DNA from: Streptomyces avidinii
GTDB lineage: Bacteria > Actinomycetota > Actinomycetes > Streptomycetales > Streptomycetaceae
Direction of reading: 5' to 3'
DNA: 64,000 nucleotides
Assembly (NCBI RefSeq): GCF_014650695.1
Contig: NZ_BMVL01000004.1
Coordinates: forward strand, 1-64,000
Below the pieces are notes generated by a model. The model was not told the origin of the DNA and made no database searches. It worked only from the letters and a program-made list of their open reading frames with translations. This document shows, one piece after another, positions 34,902-45,573 of this stretch (position 1 is its first letter; each line of letters opens with the position of its first letter). A program made the position numbers and the translations under genes.

Positions 34902-35290
34902 TTACCGGCCGTCAGGTCCCATGACGGGGTCCCTGTACGCGTGATGCTCGACGATCCGGCCCAGCAGGCGGGTGAGCTGCTCCCGTTCCCGGGCGGACAG
35001 GGGGCCAGGAGTTCCGCCTGTGCCGCGTCGAGGATCTGTCCCAGTTTGCGAAGTTGCAGCCGGCCGGGCGGCGCGAGGGTGATGACATTGCGCCTGCGGT
35101 CCCCGGGGTCGGGGGTCCGCTCGACCGGTTCGCGCGCGGCGAGTTCGCTGATGACGACGACCAGGTCGCTGCGGTGGATTCCGGTCCGGGCGCTGAGGTC
35201 GGCCCGGCCCGCCGGGCCGAAGTCCTCCAGGGCGACCAGGGCCGCGTAGTGCCGGGTGCGGGCATCCGCGCTGCCCGGCGCCTCCGTCAC
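34902..35290 (-). pseudogene. MarR-family regulator with frameshift
   Basis: The first part (GTG at 35290) codes a MarR wing-helix core: ADLSARTGIHRSDLVVVISE and PDPGDRRRNVITLAPPGR. After LLAP the natural continuation SAREREQLTRLLGRIVEHH is in the next frame and ends at 34902. One extra G in the run of five at 35000-35004 would join them. The N-terminal dimerisation helices also seem short. It is either an inactivated regulator or a sequencing error in a homopolymer. It lies behind the amidohydrolase gene on the same strand. Confidence 0.65.
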
Positions 35291-35437
35291 GGCACGGCCT
35301 CGCGGCAGGCTGAGCCCCGGGCGAAGGCGCCGGCCGTACCGCCGGTGCCCGCGCCCGTGCCTGCCCGTGTCCCGCCACGGCCCCGTGTCCCGCCGACCCG
35401 GGCGCCCCACCCCCGTGCCCCCCGCGCGTCCGCCCGC

Positions 35438-37378
35438 TCAGTGCTTGCAGGCGTGGTGCCGCCCCCCGGCGTGCACCGCCGCGTACGAGGCCGGCCGCGG
35501 GCCGGCCGCGGCCGCGCCGGCCACCCGCGCCGAGGCCGCCCTGCCCGACGCGGAATCCACGTCGTGCACCACGCGGCCGCCGACCAGGGTCATCCGTACC
35601 CCCGTCCCGCTGATGTCGGCCACCGGGCACCGCCGCACGTCGCGGTCCAGCACCACCAGGTCGGCCGCCCGGCCCGGCTCCACCGTGCCCGTCAGCCCCT
35701 CCTGGCGCAGCTGCCACGCCGTCCCCGAGGTGTGCATCCGCAGCACCGTGTCCCGGCTCAGCCCCTCCAGTTCGCGGTACAGCGGGCCCGCCCCGAAGGA
35801 GCCCTGGCGGTCGATCGCCGTCCGCAGCTGGTTCCACACCTGAAGGGCGTCCACCGGCCAGTCGGAGCCCCCCGACAGCCGCGCCCCCGCCTTCTCCAGG
35901 CTCCGCGCCGGGTACATCCAGCGGTGCCGTTCGGGTCCGATGTAGGGGAGGAGCGCCTCCATCGTCCAGGTGTCCTTCGCCGCCCACTGGAGCTGCATGC
36001 ACGCGGCGACGCCCAACTGCGCGAAGCGCCGCAGGTCCGCAGGGTCCACGAGCTGCAGGTGCGCCACGGCGTTGCGGGCGTCCCGCCGGCCCGTCATCCG
36101 ACCGGCGTACGCATACCCGTCCAGAGCGGTGCGTACCGCACGGTCGCCGAGTCCGTGCGCGTGCATCTGCCAGCCCGCCTGGTTGAAGGCGGCGGTGAGC
36201 CGCCCGTAGTCCGCGGCCGAGGTGTACAGCTCGCCCCGGTTGCCGGTCGGCCTGCCGTTCGCGTCGAGGTACGGCTTCAGCAGCGCGGCGGTCTGCGCCG
36301 GGTACTCGATGACCCCGTCCAGGAAGACCTTGATCATCCCGAACCGGAGCCCCCGCACCCCCTCGAACTCCCGCCGCAGCCCCCGCGCGTAGGCCAGCGA
36401 ACCCGCCGGGTCCCTGGTCTGCTCCGCCTCCAGCCGGATGGCCGGCACGATCCGCTGCGGCAGCTTCCCCGCGGCCGAGAGCGCCTGGTACAGCTCCAGC
36501 TCGTGCCGCCCCACCAGCGCGTCCATCATCGTCGTGACCCCGGAGGCGGCCGCCAGTCCGAGCACCTTCGCGCACGCCGCGACCAGGTCGGCCCGGGTGG
36601 GCTCCGGTACGTGCCGCCGCACCAGGCCCTGGGCGTCGTCCTTGAGGACGCCGGTCGGCTGTCCGTCCGCGCCCTTCACCACCTTGCCGCCGACCGGGTC
36701 GGGCGTGGCCGCCGTGATCCCGGCGATGTCCAGGGCCCGCTGATTGGCCCACAGGTTGTGCCCGTCGCCGCCGACGAGGGCGATCGGCCGCCGGGTCGGC
36801 AGCGCGTCCAGGATCGAATGGTGCGCAAGGGTGCCCACGGGGAGCAGCCCGACCGGGTTCCAGTCCTCGACCACCAGCCAGCGGTCGGGTTCCGCGCCCG
36901 CGCCGCCCGTCTCGGCGAGGAAGCCGGTCAGGATCTCCCGGAGCTCGGCCGGGGTGGTCTCGGCGCCCTCCAGCGAGGGGGACAGCGAGCGTTCGCCCGC
37001 GCCGAGCGGGTGCACATGGCCGTCGTGGATGCCGCTCATGACGGTGTTGCCGCGGGCGTCGACGACCTCGGTGTCCCGGCCCACGTGCCGGCGTACCGCT
37101 GCGTTCGTGCCGGTGGCCAGGATCCTGCCGTCCCGGCCGACGGCGACGGCCTCGACGGGGGCCCGGCCGCCGGTCCCGGTGAACACGGAGGCGTTGTGGA
37201 CGACCAGGGCCGCCGAACCGCGCCCGGCGGAGGCCGCGGCCGAGGGTGCCGGGGCGGCCGAGGCCGGGGCGGCCCCCAGCAGGCCGGCCGCTCCGGTGAC
37301 CCCGGCGACCCCGGCGGCCGCGAGGAGTCCGCGGCGGGAAAGGCGGTGAGAAGCGTGGGAAGGGTGCGAAGAGGTCAT
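35438..37378 (-). CDS. Tat-exported amidohydrolase (YtcJ-like)
   Basis: Metal-dependent amidohydrolase-3 family protein of 646 residues. The twin-arginine signal is LSRRGLLAAAGVAG (13-26). Metal-site motifs are GIHDGHVHPLG (HxH), the histidine in QMHAHGLGDRAV, and the late aspartate in LSGGSDWPVD. It is predicted to hydrolyse an amide or ester outside the membrane; the substrate is unknown. The ATG at 37378 follows GGAGCG. It is divergent from a LacI-type regulator that probably controls it. Confidence 0.9.
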   Translation of the reverse strand: MTSSHPSHASHRLSRRGLLAAAGVAGVTGAAGLLGAAPASAAPAPSAAASAGRGSAALVVHNASVFTGTGGRAPVEAVAVGRDGRILATGTNAAVRRHVGRDTEVVDARGNTVMSGIHDGHVHPLGAGERSLSPSLEGAETTPAELREILTGFLAETGGAGAEPDRWLVVEDWNPVGLLPVGTLAHHSILDALPTRRPIALVGGDGHNLWANQRALDIAGITAATPDPVGGKVVKGADGQPTGVLKDDAQGLVRRHVPEPTRADLVAACAKVLGLAAASGVTTMMDALVGRHELELYQALSAAGKLPQRIVPAIRLEAEQTRDPAGSLAYARGLRREFEGVRGLRFGMIKVFLDGVIEYPAQTAALLKPYLDANGRPTGNRGELYTSAADYGRLTAAFNQAGWQMHAHGLGDRAVRTALDGYAYAGRMTGRRDARNAVAHLQLVDPADLRRFAQLGVAACMQLQWAAKDTWTMEALLPYIGPERHRWMYPARSLEKAGARLSGGSDWPVDALQVWNQLRTAIDRQGSFGAGPLYRELEGLSRDTVLRMHTSGTAWQLRQEGLTGTVEPGRAADLVVLDRDVRRCPVADISGTGVRMTLVGGRVVHDVDSASGRAASARVAGAAAAGPRPASYAAVHAGGRHHACKH

Positions 37379-37415
37379 GCCCGCTCCAAACGTTGGTGTG
37401 GCCAGGACACTGTTT

Positions 37416-37431
37416 GATTAACGGCTTAACC
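37416..37431. promoter_or_regulatory. LacI-type operator candidate
   Basis: GATTAACGGCTTAACC is an inverted repeat with one mismatch per arm and a CGGC centre. It lies in the 92-bp gap between the divergent amidohydrolase and LacI genes. Confidence 0.5.
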
Positions 37432-37470
37432 AGAAGCCGTCCCCACCGACGAAATCCGTACGATGGCGGC

Positions 37471-38577
37471 GTGCCCGCACCCCCGCCCGCACCCGGGTCC
37501 TCCTCCGGGTCCTCCTCCGGGCCTTCCTCCGGGCCCGCATCCGGTCCGACGCTCGCCGACATCGCGCGCGCCGCCGAGGTCTCCACCGCGACCGTCTCGC
37601 ACGCGCTGAACGGCACCGGCCGCCTCGGCGAGTCCACCCGGCGACGGGTCCGCGAGGTGGCGGGCGCGCTCGGCTACGGAGCGCGCCGCGGCCCGCGCAC
37701 CCGCAGCCTCGGCGTCGCGGTGACCACGTACGCGGGGGACGCCTGGGACTTCGTCGGGATCGCCTACTTCTCCCGGCTGCTCACCGCGGCGACCTCGGCC
37801 GCGCACGCGCACGGCTACGCCCTGACCACCCTGCCCGCCGACCGGGGCGCCGAGCCGCTGTGGCACACCCTCGCCGTGGACGGGATGCTCCTGCTCGACA
37901 GTCCGGCCGGCGACCCGGTGCTGCGGGCCCTGCGGGCACGGGGTCTGCCGGTGGTCTTCGACGGACGGCCGCCCGACCCCTGGCCGGGGGACGTGTGGGT
38001 GGACAACGACCACACAGCCACCACCCGGGAGGTGCTCGACCACCTCGCCGCGTCCGGGGCCCGGCGGATCGCGCTGCACGCCGGTTACGGCCGGGAGTTC
38101 TACACGGGGGCCGTCACGTCGGCCTACGAACAATGGTGCGCGGAGCGCGGCCGGGCGCCCCTCCTGGTCCCCTTCGACCCCGAGGACACGGCGGGGCGCG
38201 CCTTCGACTCCGCCTTCGCCGGACCGGACCGGCCGGACGCCGTGTACTGCGTGTACGACCCGGGCGGCCGGCAGGTACTGGCCGCCGCCGCGCGCCATGG
38301 CCTGCGCATACCCGGCGCACCCGGCCCACGGACCGGCGCACCCGGCATTCCGGGGCATGACGGGCTGCTGCTCGTCTGCGCCAGCGAGGATCCGGCCTAC
38401 GCCGAGGCCGAGCCCGCCGTGACCACCGTCACCCTGAATCCGGAGCGGATCGCCGCTTCGGCGGTGTCTGTCCTGGTCAACCTGATCGAATCCGGGCATG
38501 CGGAATCCCCTGGCCAACGGACGGTTCCGGCGGGGCTACGGGTGCGCGCCTCGTCCCTCCCCCCGGACATGTACTAG
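37471..38577 (+). CDS. LacI-family transcriptional regulator
   Basis: Regulator of 368 residues with an N-terminal LacI headpiece (LADIARAAEVSTATVSHAL, about 29-47) after a Ser/Gly/Pro-rich leader, and a periplasmic-binding-like effector domain. The GTG at 37471 is probably leaderless: TACGAT stands at -12 to -7 and no ribosome site is present. The headpiece hinge and effector pocket give no clear ligand. It most likely controls the divergent amidohydrolase. Confidence 0.87.
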   Translation: MPAPPPAPGSSSGSSSGPSSGPASGPTLADIARAAEVSTATVSHALNGTGRLGESTRRRVREVAGALGYGARRGPRTRSLGVAVTTYAGDAWDFVGIAYFSRLLTAATSAAHAHGYALTTLPADRGAEPLWHTLAVDGMLLLDSPAGDPVLRALRARGLPVVFDGRPPDPWPGDVWVDNDHTATTREVLDHLAASGARRIALHAGYGREFYTGAVTSAYEQWCAERGRAPLLVPFDPEDTAGRAFDSAFAGPDRPDAVYCVYDPGGRQVLAAAARHGLRIPGAPGPRTGAPGIPGHDGLLLVCASEDPAYAEAEPAVTTVTLNPERIAASAVSVLVNLIESGHAESPGQRTVPAGLRVRASSLPPDMY

Positions 38578-38580
38578 AGT

Positions 38581-38598
38581 TATCTCGACATCGAGATA
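38581..38598. promoter_or_regulatory. 18-bp palindrome upstream of acnA
   Basis: TATCTCGACATCGAGATA is a perfect 8+8 inverted repeat, 134 bp upstream of the acnA start and 3 bp past the LacI stop. It looks like a dimeric-repressor operator for acnA; the factor is unknown. Confidence 0.55.
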
Positions 38599-38644
38599 TC
38601 TGCCAAAGGCGTACCGCAGCCGCCCCCGCTGGTAAGGGTTACCT

Positions 38645-41447
<2,803 letters not shown>

Positions 41448-41464
41448 GGACCGTAGCGGCACCA

Positions 41465-41499
41465 AAGGGCCGTATCCCCGTTAAGGGGGTACGGCCCTT
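41465..41499 (+). terminator. acnA terminator
   Basis: A 10-bp perfect stem (AAGGGCCGTA) extended inward by CCCC/GGGG, 17 bp after the acnA stop. Confidence 0.85.
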
Positions 41500-41575
41500 C
41501 CGCCTTTTCCGGCCGGGGCCAGGTTTCGGGGAGGTCTCAACTCGGAAAAGCTGACAGGCAACCGTGTGCATGATC

Positions 41576-41608
41576 TTGCTCACACGAGCGGAAGTGGACT
41601 ATACCTGT
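41576..41608 (+). promoter_or_regulatory. ngcE promoter with DasR-like site
   Basis: TTGCTC (41576-41581), an 18-bp spacer and TATACC (41600-41605) form a promoter. AGTGGACTATACCTGT (41593-41608) matches the DasR-responsive element AGTGGTCTAGACCACT at 12 of 16 positions and covers the -10. Confidence 0.55.
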
Positions 41609-41743
41609 GCCCGTCCGGATCGCCGCGGTACTGGGCGGCGCCGGACCGGGGGATGGCGGGGACCTGCGGTGATGTCCGTATGCGCGGTGACCGTCGCGAT
41701 TTCCGGCCTCCTTCACACTTCTGACGAAGGCGAGGACAAGAGC

Positions 41744-43168
41744 ATGGGATCCACTGGTGAGGGCCTCGGCCGCCGTGACCTGATCAAGCGCTCCGCAGCG
41801 CTGGGACTGATCTCGGTGCCCACGATGAGCTTCCTGTCCGCCTGCGCCTCCGGCGGTGAGGACACGACGAAGGGGCCGGACAAGGGGGCGGTGACCAAGG
41901 AGAACCCCTTCGGCGTCGCCAAGGGCGGCAAACTGGACGTCGTCGTCTTCAAGGGCGGGTTCGGTGACGACTACGCGAAGGCCTGGGAGGCCGCCTTCGA
42001 CAAGAAGTGGGGCACCACCAGCTCCCACCTGGGCACCCAGGAGATCACCGGAAAGCTCCAGACGCGCTTCAACGGCGGAAACCCGCCGGATGTCGTCGAC
42101 AACTCCGGCGCGCAGAAGATCAAGCTGGACGTGCTCTTCAAGAGCAACCAGCTCGCCGACCTGACCCCGGTGCTCGACGCGCCGTCCCTCGACGACCCGA
42201 GCAAGAAGGTCCGCGACCTGCTCATCGCCGGCACCATCGAACAGGGCACGCAGGGCGGCAAGTTCGTCTCGCTCAACTACGTCTACACGGTCTTCGGCTT
42301 CTGGTACTCCGGCAAGCTCTTCAAGGAGAAGGGCTGGACGGCGCCCAAGACCTGGGACGAGTTCCTCGCGGTCTGTGCGAAGGCCAAGGAGGCCGGCATC
42401 GGCGGCCTCGCCCACCAGGGCAAGTTCCCGTACTACATCAATGTCGTCATCATGGACCTGATCGCCAAGAAGGGCGGTCTGGACGCCATGAAGGCGATCG
42501 ACAATCTGGAGCCGAACGCCTTCGAGGGCAGTGCGGCGGCCCTCGCCGCCGTCGAGGCGGTCTACGAGGTGGTCGAGAAGGACCTGCTGCTCCCGGGCAC
42601 CAACGGCCTGACCCACACGGAGTCCCAGACCGCCTGGAACCAGTACAAGGCAGCCTTCATCCCCTCCGGCTCCTGGCTGGAGAACGAGCAGCTCAAGCAG
42701 ACTCCGGACGACTTCGACATGCAGTTCCTGCCGGTCCCGCTGCTGGCCGACAGCAAGCTGCCCCTCGAGGCCATCCGGGCCGGCGCCGGCGAGCCCTTCA
42801 TCGTTCCGGAGAAGGCGGCCAACAAGGCCGGCGGCCTGGAGTTCATCCGTTCGATGCTGTCCCGCGAATGGTCCACCATGTTCGCCCAGCAGGCGAACTC
42901 GCTCACCGTGGTCAAGGACGGCGTGGACCCGGGCGTGAAACTGCGGCCCGGCACCCAGTCGGCGGTGACGGCCCTCAAGGCAGCGGGTACGAACACGTTC
43001 AACTACCTTTACCCCGACTGGTACAGCGAAATGGACACGGCGATCCAGGACGCGTCCAATGAGCTGATGGCCAAGCGGATTCAGCCGAAGGAGTGGATCA
43101 AGCGGGCCCAGGCTGCGGTAAACAAGGCGGCGCAGGACCCGAACGCCAAGAACAACCGTCGCAGCTGA
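41744..43168 (+). CDS. ngcE: NgcE-like sugar-binding lipoprotein
   Basis: Substrate-binding protein of an ABC importer for N-acetylglucosamine and chitobiose, 474 residues. The twin-arginine lipoprotein signal reads GRRDLIKRSAALG with C34 in the lipobox LSAC, a Tat-type lipoprotein as in other streptomycete sugar binders. The ATG at 41744 follows GAGGA. The body is an SBP family 1 fold (WDEFLAVCAKAKEAG, IPSGSWLENE). It heads a three-gene operon without its own ATPase, so the shared ATPase MsiK encoded elsewhere is expected to drive it. The specificity is by homology and by the DasR-like site. Confidence 0.9.
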   Translation: MGSTGEGLGRRDLIKRSAALGLISVPTMSFLSACASGGEDTTKGPDKGAVTKENPFGVAKGGKLDVVVFKGGFGDDYAKAWEAAFDKKWGTTSSHLGTQEITGKLQTRFNGGNPPDVVDNSGAQKIKLDVLFKSNQLADLTPVLDAPSLDDPSKKVRDLLIAGTIEQGTQGGKFVSLNYVYTVFGFWYSGKLFKEKGWTAPKTWDEFLAVCAKAKEAGIGGLAHQGKFPYYINVVIMDLIAKKGGLDAMKAIDNLEPNAFEGSAAALAAVEAVYEVVEKDLLLPGTNGLTHTESQTAWNQYKAAFIPSGSWLENEQLKQTPDDFDMQFLPVPLLADSKLPLEAIRAGAGEPFIVPEKAANKAGGLEFIRSMLSREWSTMFAQQANSLTVVKDGVDPGVKLRPGTQSAVTALKAAGTNTFNYLYPDWYSEMDTAIQDASNELMAKRIQPKEWIKRAQAAVNKAAQDPNAKNNRRS

Positions 43169-43218
43169 CCACGCGCACCACCGGGCACCGGTCACCGGGC
43201 ACTCCAGGGACGGACACC

Positions 43219-44163
43219 ATGAGCCAAGTAGCCCAGGGCAGGGGACGGGGCGGCTTCATCGCCGGCTTCCTCCTCGCACCCCTCGCGCTGTACCTGACCT
43301 TCGTCATCTGGCCGTACGTGCAGACGTTCGGCTATTCCTTCACCAACTGGACGGGCCAGTCGCCGACCTTCGATTTCGTCGGGGTGGACAACTACACGGC
43401 CCTGATGAAGGACGAGGTCTTCCGCGGCGCCCTGTGGAACAACCTGCTCCTTCTGGTGTTCGTCCCGGTGGTCACCATCCTGCTCGCCCTCTTCTTCGCC
43501 TTCATGGTGAACGCGGGCGGGCGGGGCGGGGCCGGCGGGGTGCAGGGCGTGCGGGGATCGGGCTTCTACAAGATCGTCTACTTCTTCCCGCAGGTCCTCT
43601 CCCTCGCCATTCTCGCGGTGCTCTTCGGCGCCGTGTACCGCACCGACGAGGGCGGCCTGCTCAACGGCGTCCTCATCCGCCTCGGCCTGGTCGACCGGCT
43701 GCACCCGGTCGAATGGCTGAACGAGCCGCGGCTCGTGCTCTGGTGCCTGCTCCTCGTGGTCGTCTGGCACGGCGTCGGCTTCTACCTCGTGCTGTTCTCG
43801 GCGGCCATGCAGTCCGTCCCCAAGGACATCTACGAGGCCGCCCTGCTCGACGGAGCCGGGCGCGCCCAGACCTTCTTCAAGGTCACCCTGCCCCTGCTGT
43901 GGGACTCTGTGCAGACCTCCGCGGTCTACCTGGGCATCGCCGCGATGGACATGTTCGTCCTGGTGTCGACCATGACCTCGGGCCAGTTCGGCGGCGGGCC
44001 CGACCACCACAGCGAGGTCATGGCGACGGTGCTGATGAGGAACTTCCTCTACTTCGGCAAGAGCGGCTACGCCTGCGCCATGGGCGTGGTCATGCTCGTC
44101 CTCACCATGATCCTTTCCGTCATCACGCTGCGCGCCACCCGCCGCGAGCGCATCGAGTTCTGA
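43219..44163 (+). CDS. ngcF: NgcF-like sugar ABC permease
   Basis: MalF-type permease of 314 residues with six membrane spans and the EAA loop YEAALLDGAGRAQTFFKVTLP. The ATG at 43219 has an AGGGA-type site. It pairs with NgcG to form the channel. Confidence 0.9.
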   Translation: MSQVAQGRGRGGFIAGFLLAPLALYLTFVIWPYVQTFGYSFTNWTGQSPTFDFVGVDNYTALMKDEVFRGALWNNLLLLVFVPVVTILLALFFAFMVNAGGRGGAGGVQGVRGSGFYKIVYFFPQVLSLAILAVLFGAVYRTDEGGLLNGVLIRLGLVDRLHPVEWLNEPRLVLWCLLLVVVWHGVGFYLVLFSAAMQSVPKDIYEAALLDGAGRAQTFFKVTLPLLWDSVQTSAVYLGIAAMDMFVLVSTMTSGQFGGGPDHHSEVMATVLMRNFLYFGKSGYACAMGVVMLVLTMILSVITLRATRRERIEF

Positions 44164-44176
44164 GCGGGAGACCCTC

Positions 44177-45103
44177 ATGACCACAGTGATCAAGGCTCCG
44201 GGCGAAGCGGCCGCGGAGCGGTCCGGGGGAGCCGGCCCGAGCGGGGAACGGGGCGGAAAAGGCTCCGAGGGCACGGTCCTCAACGTCTTCTCCCACGGTT
44301 TCCTCGCCGTCTGGGCCATACTGATCGTCCTGCCCCTGATCTGGCTGGCGCTCGGCTCCTTCAAGACCGACGCGCAGATCGGCGGCTCGGCGCTCAGCTG
44401 GCCCTCCAACTGGAACCTCGACGCGTTCGGCCGGGCCTGGGACAAGGGCATCGGCGACTACTTCGCCAACACGCTCATCGTGATGGTGTTCTCGGTCCCG
44501 CTGACGATGCTGCTCGGGTCCATGGCGGCGTACGTGCTGGCCCGCTACCCCTTTCCGGGGAACCGGTTCGTCTACTACTTCTTCGTCAGCGGGGCGATGT
44601 TCCCCGTCTTCCTGGCGCTCGTCCCGCTCTTCTTCATGGTCAAGCGGTTCGACATGCTGAACACGTACCAGGGCCTGATCCTCGTGTACGTCGCCTACTC
44701 GATGCCGTTCACCGTCTTCTTCATGCACTCGTTCTTCCGGACGCTGCCGACGGCGGTGCACGAGGCGGCGGTGATCGACGGGGCCTCGGACACCCGGATC
44801 TTCTTCCAGGTGATGGTGCCCATGGCCAAGCCCGGCCTGATCAGCGTCGGGATATTCAACATCCTGGGCCAGTGGAACCAGTACATCCTGCCCTCCGTGC
44901 TGATGCAGCCCCAGACCGGCTCGGACCCCGAGCGCTACCTGCTCACCCAGGGACTGATCCAGCTCCAGCAGCAACAGGGGTACGAGACCGACCTGCCGGT
45001 CCTCTTCGCCGGTGTCACCATCGCGATGATCCCCATGCTGGTGGTCTACCTCTCCTTCCAGCGCCAGATCCAGGCGGGCCTCACCTCGGCGACGCTGAAG
45101 TAG
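44177..45103 (+). CDS. ngcG: NgcG-like sugar ABC permease
   Basis: MalG-type permease of 308 residues with six spans and the EAA loop HEAAVIDGASDTRIFFQVMVP. GGGAG lies 7 bp before the ATG. It ends the operon; no ATPase follows, as in other MsiK-dependent streptomycete importers. Confidence 0.9.
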   Translation: MTTVIKAPGEAAAERSGGAGPSGERGGKGSEGTVLNVFSHGFLAVWAILIVLPLIWLALGSFKTDAQIGGSALSWPSNWNLDAFGRAWDKGIGDYFANTLIVMVFSVPLTMLLGSMAAYVLARYPFPGNRFVYYFFVSGAMFPVFLALVPLFFMVKRFDMLNTYQGLILVYVAYSMPFTVFFMHSFFRTLPTAVHEAAVIDGASDTRIFFQVMVPMAKPGLISVGIFNILGQWNQYILPSVLMQPQTGSDPERYLLTQGLIQLQQQQGYETDLPVLFAGVTIAMIPMLVVYLSFQRQIQAGLTSATLK

Positions 45104-45119
45104 AGGCCGGCCTCCGGCA

Positions 45120-45545
45120 TCAGGAGCCGCCGGAGGCTTTCCGCAGCTTGTAGAGCCTTCCGGAACCCGGGTCGCCGACCTTCTGCTGGATCCGGGGCTC
45201 CCGGGCGGTGCCGCCGACCCTCCACGCGGGCCAGGTGCACCCGGGGACGGCTATCCGGACCTGCTGCGTCCAGACGTCCCGGCCGGGCTCGTACGACCAG
45301 GTCCCGGAGCCCGAGCACCGCTCCGACGGGCCACTGGGGTGGTCGCCGGGGCGGTGCCGGCCGACGCCGGAGGCCGTGACCCGGCCGTCCGAGGTGAAGA
45401 CCAGCGTGCCGCTGGTGTGGTCGATCCAGGTGCCGGGCATGGTCTTCGGCCCGATCGCCGGGGGCCCGTATGCGGGCAGCAGACCGGCGGTGAGCCCGAG
45501 TGCGCCGAGCAGGCCCGTCCCCGTCTGCCATTCGGTGAGCAGCAT
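45120..45545 (-). CDS. Hypothetical secreted protein
   Basis: Protein of 141 residues with a hydrophobic N-terminal segment (about 8-30) and a small beta-rich domain (PGTWIDHTSGTLVFTSDGRVTASG) of a kind common in Streptomyces secreted or lipo-proteins. Strong purine-rich ribosome site upstream of the ATG. The function is unknown. It lies 28 bp behind mgtA on the same strand and may be its operon partner. Confidence 0.65.
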   Translation of the reverse strand: MLLTEWQTGTGLLGALGLTAGLLPAYGPPAIGPKTMPGTWIDHTSGTLVFTSDGRVTASGVGRHRPGDHPSGPSERCSGSGTWSYEPGRDVWTQQVRIAVPGCTWPAWRVGGTAREPRIQQKVGDPGSGRLYKLRKASGGS

Positions 45546-45573
45546 CGGCCTCTCCCTCCTTCCGCTGCGGTTG

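Noticed and set aside
34902..37637. A minus-strand open frame of 911 codons across the MarR, amidohydrolase and LacI genes
   Set aside because: Only its last 35 codons (the end of MarR) look natural; the rest is out of frame with three real genes. It is useful only for showing the MarR frameshift.
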